64,000 nucleotides of DNA, taken from positions 17,281,328 through 17,345,327 of the forward strand of contig NC_092019.1 in NCBI RefSeq assembly GCF_042242105.1, written 5' to 3'. The number at the start of each line of letters is the position of its first letter. Position 1 is the first letter of the stretch. Shown here piece after piece: positions 51,215 through 64,000 of this stretch. The notes beneath the pieces are model-generated. The model ran no database searches and was not told the origin of the DNA. It worked only from the letters and a program-made list of their open reading frames with translations. The translations under genes were made by a program, and so were the position numbers. Source of the DNA: Pempheris klunzingeri (taxonomy: Eukaryota > Chordata > Actinopteri > Acropomatiformes > Pempheridae).

Positions 51215-53029
51215 AGCAATATAGCTCACTTCTAGTGAGTGGCCCAGCCTTTGTATGTTTTTCTGTATGTGGCCCTCTGGGGAAAAAGTTTGGACACCCC
51301 TGCAGTAGAATTTATAGTTACTTGCTCTATTCGAACGCTACTTTGTGAAACCCTGTAGATTTGTGTCAGAGGACGGGCCTGAGATAGTTACCCACTTGTG
51401 CTTTTGTTAAACAGCTCTTTGTTAAAATGCACAATGGAATTAGGGGTGCTGCTCCCATGTGTTTTGGTTTGGCTAGTTAGATTAGGAAAGGTAAGTCAGA
51501 GGATGTCTTTTGTTTCCTTTTATTTTTGTTGTGGCATTTAGCATAGGTAAGATTAGTGAGAAAGTAAGCTCAGGTTGAGTTCTCTTTTGGTTCTGGTTTT
51601 TTATTGGTTTAGTAGTTTCTTTGTTTATTTCGCACATTGTATTCTACCTTAACAATTATTTTTGTAATAAATATGTTAAGTTAAGCCAGTTTAACCAGTT
51701 TCAAAAAATATTTTCTACGTCTTTGTCACACAGAACTCAAATTGCATGCTGAGCTGATGAAAATGATGGTAAACGCACCAACCTATATTATGTACAACAA
51801 AACACTTGCTAATCAGGGTTGCAATTATTACTGGGACTCACACAGATTTGTGCTTCTGACAAGATTAAACTGCAAAAAAGAGAGAGAGACTGAACGTTCA
51901 GTACGACTCTCTGCCTACATTTCATGGCATACAGCACCAACCTGGTTTGTCCCTTTACATGTGAGGTTTTTTTTTTCTTTTTTACTCATTATAGAGTCAA
52001 AGGTTTGGTGCCTCTGCGTGTTCTATTACACTCAATATGCTGATAAAAGAGTGAGCATAAGACTGTCAGGTGAGTTAGGTAGATAAAAAGCATTTCCCAC
52101 GATTCAACTGATAATAACAATAGACAATTTTCAATATCTTTGTAATAGCTTTCTGTCTTTGTTGACTATGCTGATCTCAGGTGTATTTGGACTGATTCAT
52201 TTAAATGAAAAGAATGATCTTACGTCTGTGCCCCTTATTTCTAAATGTATCCTGATCCACTAACCACTATAGTCTGAAAGCCTGTCAACCATTCACACCA
52301 CAGAGGAGTGTGAAAAAAACGACATGTTAGTGAGTTGTTAAAAACCCGGCACCAGCCAGGAGCGGCTGTGCTAAGGATGAACTCAACACTCACACACCTG
52401 CAAGCTCCCTCTTGGCTAAAATTAAAATATATTCACCAGAGAGTCTTTGACATGGTTTACAGCAAGACCAACAGTGGACCTCCAAAATGACCCCTGTTGG
52501 CTTGCCGGTCCACTGTTGGCTGCACACATGTACCATAGAGGGTGAAAGGGGTCATGGAGGACAAGATGCACATACATACACTAAACAACTATCATTTTCT
52601 CTGTCAAAGAAACTTTGCAAGCAGTCTCCAGTTTCACTTGTGTGAAATCATTATGTGGCAGCAGCTGCTCCGATGAACCATATGTCATCACTTTGAGCGT
52701 GGTGGACACAGTGATGATGTCGCTGCTATTTTATAATTTTTTAGTTTGGTCATGTATAGTGTATGTGAGGATAAGTGCATGGATAAGTCACCACGAGGCA
52801 AATGTGTAAATCTGGTTGTGTTGTAATTAGCTAGCAATTAACTATTATCCATTCTCCACCCCCCCGATCTAATTATTAAATGTGTGAAGAATCAGTGTGC
52901 TATTCAAAACTATATCTCATGAATCTATTTAACAGTATGCAGTCTATTTCAGCAGCTTGTTTATGCCATTAGCAGATAGCTAACATTAGCTTGCTTTGGT
53001 CTGTAGCCAGACAGCATTATTCTGGTTAG

Positions 53030-53290
53030 CATTCACAGCAAGAAGGTTCCAGGTTTGAACCTGGGGTCTTTCTGTGTGGAGTTTGCATGTTCTCCAGCTG
53101 CTTGTGTGGGTTTTCTCCGGGCACTCTCCGGCTTCCTCCCACAGTCCAAGGACATGCAGGTTAATTGGTGACTCTAAATTGCCCGTAGGTGTGAGCGTGA
53201 GTGGTTGTCTGTCTCAGTGTATTGGCTTTTTTGCAGTTTAATCTTGTCAGGTTGGCTGGCGACCCAGTACAGGGTGTACAGTTAGTTAAA
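53030..53290 (+). repeat. non-LTR retroposon (LINE/SINE tail) fragment
   Basis: The motifs GTGTGGAGTTTGCATGTTCT, CTCCGGCTTCCTCCCACAGT, GACATGCAGGTTAATTGGTG, ACTCTAAATTGCCCGTAGGT and GGCGACCCAGTACAGGGTGT belong to one of the most common fish retroposon 3' regions. Its left part has GGTTTGAACCTGGG, like a tRNA-type B box. It is a decayed, partial copy. Confidence 0.75.
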
Positions 53291-54838
53291 TCCTGGCAGG
53301 AAAAGCCCCCCCACAGTGCTTGTCACACACGGACGCACATACATACATAGATGGGTCTTTTAGTAAATAATCACACAAGCGTATGTACATGCGTTTTGTC
53401 ATCCATGACCCTTTTCACCCACCATACAAGCACATATGCAAGTACACACACACACACACACACTAAACCCTCATTAAATCAATGCTGCCATGTGGACTGA
53501 GCAATTAAGTTAGTGACATGCTAAACTATGTCGCTTAATGGTCACTCTCCTTTAACGGCTGAGGCAAAGATACTGTACACCCAGGAAATGGGGACCAGTT
53601 TGAAAGACATGGACACACACACACACACACACGAGCACACATCATAAAACAAATGAGGCAGTTGCATTACTGTCTTTGTAGTGAATGGAGAGCGCGTATT
53701 GATCTGGAGGAGAAGCTCATACATCAGTGTGGTTGGGCAAAATGCCATTGAGGTGAACTTATGTACAGACATACAGACACACACCAGAATAAACAGACTG
53801 TGGCTCAACCTCCTGCTTGTAAAAACTTTCTTTATTGCTCGTTTTGGTTTCTCTTGTTGATCTCCTATTCCTTTTTTCCCTACTTTTCCCCATTGTCTTT
53901 CCACTGTCCTCTCTCCGTCCCTTGTGAGCCCATAGGTGGTCAGCTCAAGGTTTCCCATGAAAGTGACTGTACAGTGGAGTACAGTGCAGGTGACAGCGCA
54001 GCAGCGGGCTGGTTGCGGCTCTGGAGAGCGTCCCGTCTTTCCTCTACCATGCTATTTGTAGGATCTGATGTTCGAACTGGGAATAGCAGGATGATTCAGC
54101 GCTACAGGGTCAGGATCTATGATAATACACCATGGGGAACATTTCCATATAATGAACACAGTACATCTTCTTTAGAGGCCCTCCTGAGGAATGAAGATGA
54201 GGATGCACAGATACAGAGGAAAGAAAGAAAGGGAGATCAAGGGAGATTTCAAGAATGAAAGAGGGAGAATAAAGGAGGAGGACAGAGAGAAAGGAGAAGG
54301 AGCGGAGGAGAATAGCGGAGACAGCAATATGAGAGAGAAAATTTAATGGGGGAGACAAAGGAGTAAAGGAGAAAGAGGTAATGTTAATGCAGTGCAGCCG
54401 GTAGTTTGTGCTCCCTCTGCAGCACTCCTGGCTGTGTTGAACACTTGCTCTTTTATGTCAGCCTCCTGCTGCCACTGTAAAAACAGACGTTGAGAGAAAG
54501 AGTTTTGCGCGCATGTATTTACGTGTTTGCGTGTGTGAATGCATGTCTGCAAGCCCTTTGTCAGGAAGCTAATAACAATTTGTCATGCTGGCTCTTGATT
54601 TGTATGGATAAAAGAAGCCATAATGAGCCCCATAACGCGAGCTATTTAGTGCATCATTTGAAGCAAGCTGCCATGTCTGTCAGTCATGGGAACTTCTGAG
54701 TCTTTCCGTGACAAGCTTGGGCTTTTGTCCTGAAGTCTTGAACAATAAAGTGAAACAGTGATGACAGACACGCACACACGCCCAACTCACAACCCCGCAT
54801 CTGTTAAACATTCATTATTCTCCTCCGCTGTCTTGCAG

Positions 54839-54953
54839 AGAGAAAACTGCCACGAGCCACAGAGCCAAACCAGGGCCAAGGACCAAGTGGCTGCCTCTCT
54901 CCATGTCCACTGCTGCTGGAGGCAGTTCCACATGGCACGCAAGTGTGAAATTG
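54839..54953 (+). other. orphan exon-like segment
   Basis: It is bounded by TCTTGCAG and GTGAGTAG, both strong splice sites. The 115 nt stay open in the frame RENCHEPQSQTRAKDQ and the base composition is coding-like. No protein family is recognised and no partner exon was found. It may be an exon of a plus-strand non-coding transcript, or chance. Confidence 0.2.
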
Positions 54954-55974
54954 GTGAGTAGATTACATGCGAGTGCTGTGATGTGCCAGCAGCTGGTCCA
55001 TCTTTATAGGTCAATTCTGATCAAACATGGCTGATAATGTGAGCAGTGAGTCAATTTTTTGATTATCTAGGCAGATACAAGGACAGTAGTGGATATTCTC
55101 ACTGGAAAGTAATTGTATTTATTGATAAAAAAAAAAATCCATAACAAAAGACTATACAGTTTAATTTCCATCTACATTTTCCACTTGATTTTGAAGTAAA
55201 AATGAACGTTTTTACAAAGAAGGCACCAACAAACTATTATTTCATCGTTGTCATTGTTGATCCCTGATGATGAGAACCCATTCTCCTCTAAATGTTAATA
55301 AAAAAGATTAAGACAATAGTCGTATAAATGCTCAAATTATTGACTCATAATTGAAGTTTATCCGTGGCTTGACCCATTTGCATCTCTCAGCTAAGCGATC
55401 AAGGAACCAATACAATGCCTCACTGCCCTCTGTCAATACACCAGGTCTGACCTATTGGCTGAGGTGGAGAGGGGTGCAGATCCATAGCATTGACAGCCTC
55501 CCCCGGTCTCCTTTGCTCTCTCATTAGATCCACTCTATTAAGCTCCTTATGCATCTGTCTGTAGGCTGGGGGCTGGGAAACAATCGGAGAGCCCTGCTGG
55601 TGGTCATTGAGCTCCACAGTGGCTAAGGAACTGATAGAAAGGGCTGCTGAAGACACTGGAGGGATTTTTTTTTCGAAAGCAACAGTAGAAATTGTTTTTG
55701 AATAGGGTTTGTGTGTTCTTGTGCGTTTGTGCGGCGTTTATGAAGAATGCTGCTACATGTTCATAAGGAAAGATAAATGTTTCTACGGTAGCGTGGAGGG
55801 AAAATTATGGGAATACACTTATAGAAGACTGATACTGCTCTCACATGTGTGTTAATAGCACAAAGCACAAAGACAGATTCAAAATCCACGACCACCAAAC
55901 TTAAAGATGACATATTAAAGTTATATGTATTATCTCCCTAGTTTATACTGTTGGCTGTAGCCATATATTTACTG

Positions 55975-56060
55975 GACAGATATGAAAGCAGTATTGATCT
56001 TCTCATCTGAAGCAAATAAGTGTGTTGCCCAAATGTTTGAACTATTCCATTTTGAATGAT
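55975..56060 (+). repeat. interspersed repeat, 'agacaaagccagactagctgtt' family, copy 2 (3' end)
   Basis: GACAGATATGAAAGCAGTAT, TGATCTTCTCATCTGAAGCA and TTTGAACTATTCCATTT correspond to the 3' end of the family also seen at 41163 and 60536. Confidence 0.55.
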
Positions 56061-56155
56061 GTTACTGTCACTGTTTTCACGTGGGTGTGTTTGTGTCTGA
56101 GAAATAGCATCATATGACTGAATGTTGACATTGGTTTCTGGGTGTGCCTGCTGCA

Positions 56156-56187
<32 letters not shown>
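56156..56187. repeat. (TG)n microsatellite just after the pitpnc1 stop codon
   Basis: About 16 TG units. On the pitpnc1 mRNA this reads as CA repeats starting 15 nt after the stop codon, in the 3' UTR. Confidence 0.9.
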
Positions 56188-56188
<1 letters not shown>

Positions 56189-56201
56189 TGCGTTTGAGGC
56201 G

Positions 56202-63266
<7,065 letters not shown>

Positions 63267-64000
63267 CTGACAAGCAAAACAGGAAGAAAGAACAATCGCA
63301 GTCAAAGAGTGGAAGGGTGGGAGAGAGAGATTATAGAGGGAGACAGAGAGATCCTAAGTGGTTTTTGTGCCATTTATAGCCAGATTACCTGTAGGCTACT
63401 CTCACCACAGCCTTCATTTGTATGACTCATTCGCAATTACACCTGTGGTGATAAATTGTTATTGTAGCTTCTAGGTCACATGTCAGAAAATGATTGAGGT
63501 AGAATATATTTTGCACTCACTGTACTTAAGTGTGTGTGTGTGTGTTCCAGCATATCTTTACTAATGAGGACCAAATGTCCCACAAGCACAGGAAGATTAG
63601 GGAAATCCTCCACAGTGAGAACATTTCTTTACTTCTTTAAGAGTTTATTTTAGGATTAGGCCTTGGGTTTATAGTGGTGATTAGAATAAGAGTTGAGGTT
63701 ACATTAGGGTAATGAGTGAGGTTAGCTCAGGGTTAGGAAATGAATGTTAAGTCAAAGGAAAATTCAAATAATTTTTTTTTTTTAGACTGGGCTTTCACCA
63801 TAATAATGATTCATTGATTGATGGACCCCAAGCACAAAGCAAAGAAAATACATTGTTAAATGCTGCTGAGCATTCATTACAACATTTCACTCCCAACATT
63901 TCTCACATGCCTTACTACTTCGATATTTGTATAAACTACATATTGGAAAAACATAATCCCTTGGATAACACTTTGGCTTGAAACCCTCTTCGGGGTTTAT
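63267..64000 (-). other. pitpnc1: pitpnc1 intron running off the window
   Basis: No upstream pitpnc1 exon (MLLKEY or QFTEKRVY-like) is seen here. The sequence has a short TG run at 63530-63544 and GGTTAG/GGATTAGG motifs at 63650-63740. Confidence 0.6.

Larger units (their letters stand above)
50382..51302 (+). mobile_element. non-autonomous hAT-type DNA transposon, 921 bp
   Basis: The ends are exact inverted repeats, CAGGGGTGTCCAAA and TTTGGACACCCCTG. They are flanked by an 8-bp duplication with one mismatch, CACTAGAA (50374-50381) and CAGTAGAA (51303-51310). Inverted ends of this type with an 8-bp target duplication define hAT elements. Inside the ends are GGCCCGCGGGCC and TGGCCCTCTGGGG, familiar from fish hAT copies. 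It carries a shortened transposase-derived ORF and an internal 22-bp palindrome. Confidence 0.85.
31492..56201. other. 24.7-kb spacer between the convergent myocd and pitpnc1 genes
   Basis: No host protein gene was recognised on either strand. The space contains the 3' UTRs of both neighbours, at least seven interspersed repeats (listed separately), a 30-G run, and two unexplained ORF or exon-like pieces (41561-42322 and 54839-54953). Stretches such as 32400-34700, 37000-40300 and 48000-50000 are AT-rich with nothing I can name; enhancers of myocd may lie here but cannot be seen from sequence alone. Confidence 0.5.

Noticed and set aside
51742..52086. 114-codon plus-strand frame in the spacer
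   Set aside because: No domain, no splice partners, and a composition like the surrounding AT-rich spacer.
63650..63740. GGTTAG and GGATTAGG motifs resembling telomere repeats
   Set aside because: They are too few and irregular to be an interstitial telomere array.

Overview
This window looks like nuclear DNA from a teleost fish, probably a percomorph. The genes have many short exons with GT..AG introns. The spacers are rich in (CA/TG)n, (GA)n and (AT)n microsatellites and in interspersed repeats that I recognise as common in fish genomes. The encoded proteins are vertebrate: an apolipoprotein H-like sushi protein, a C2H2 zinc-finger protein, myocardin and a PITPNC1-type lipid transfer protein. 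I found no bacterial or viral gene, no CRISPR array, and no tRNA or rRNA gene. Exon models were built by hand from splice sites, reading phase and remembered family sequences; no database search was possible.

Layout. (1) 1-1731: upstream flank of the first gene, with a near-perfect inverted repeat of about 61 bp per arm at 1152-1315. (2) 1732-10274 (+): apoh-like gene, 8 coding exons, 352 aa: signal peptide, a WAP module, three ordinary sushi modules and the apoH-type domain V. A poly(A) signal lies at 10793. (3) 12173-15724 (+): two-exon gene for a 948-aa protein with four C-terminal zinc fingers of the ZNF524/580/581 type and a CtBP-type PLDLS motif. An overlapping upstream ORF begins 16 nt before its start codon. 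(4) 15725-22749: spacer. (5) 22750-31491 (+): myocardin (myocd), 15 coding exons, 827 aa, with N-terminal RPEL remnants, basic box, Q-rich tract, SAP domain and C-terminal acidic region. No leucine zipper is visible. (6) 31492-56201: 24.7 kb without a recognisable host gene, holding old repeats, a 921-bp non-autonomous hAT transposon with terminal inverted repeats and a target-site duplication, and a few unexplained ORFs or exon-like pieces. (7) 56202-63266 (-): the last eight coding exons of pitpnc1, including an 8-nt microexon. Its 5' exons lie beyond base 64000.

The genes are not an operon. apoh, the zinc-finger gene and myocd run in the same direction; myocd and pitpnc1 converge tail to tail across the long spacer. 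In human, APOH and PITPNC1 are near each other on 17q24 and MYOCD is on 17p, so this block joins pieces that are apart in mammals (from memory). The most notable points are the WAP module in place of apoH domain I, the 8-nt pitpnc1 microexon, a (TG)n tract of about 127 bp placed 20 nt before a pitpnc1 3' splice site, and the reduced myocardin architecture. I saw no clear sign of an entirely new biological system.
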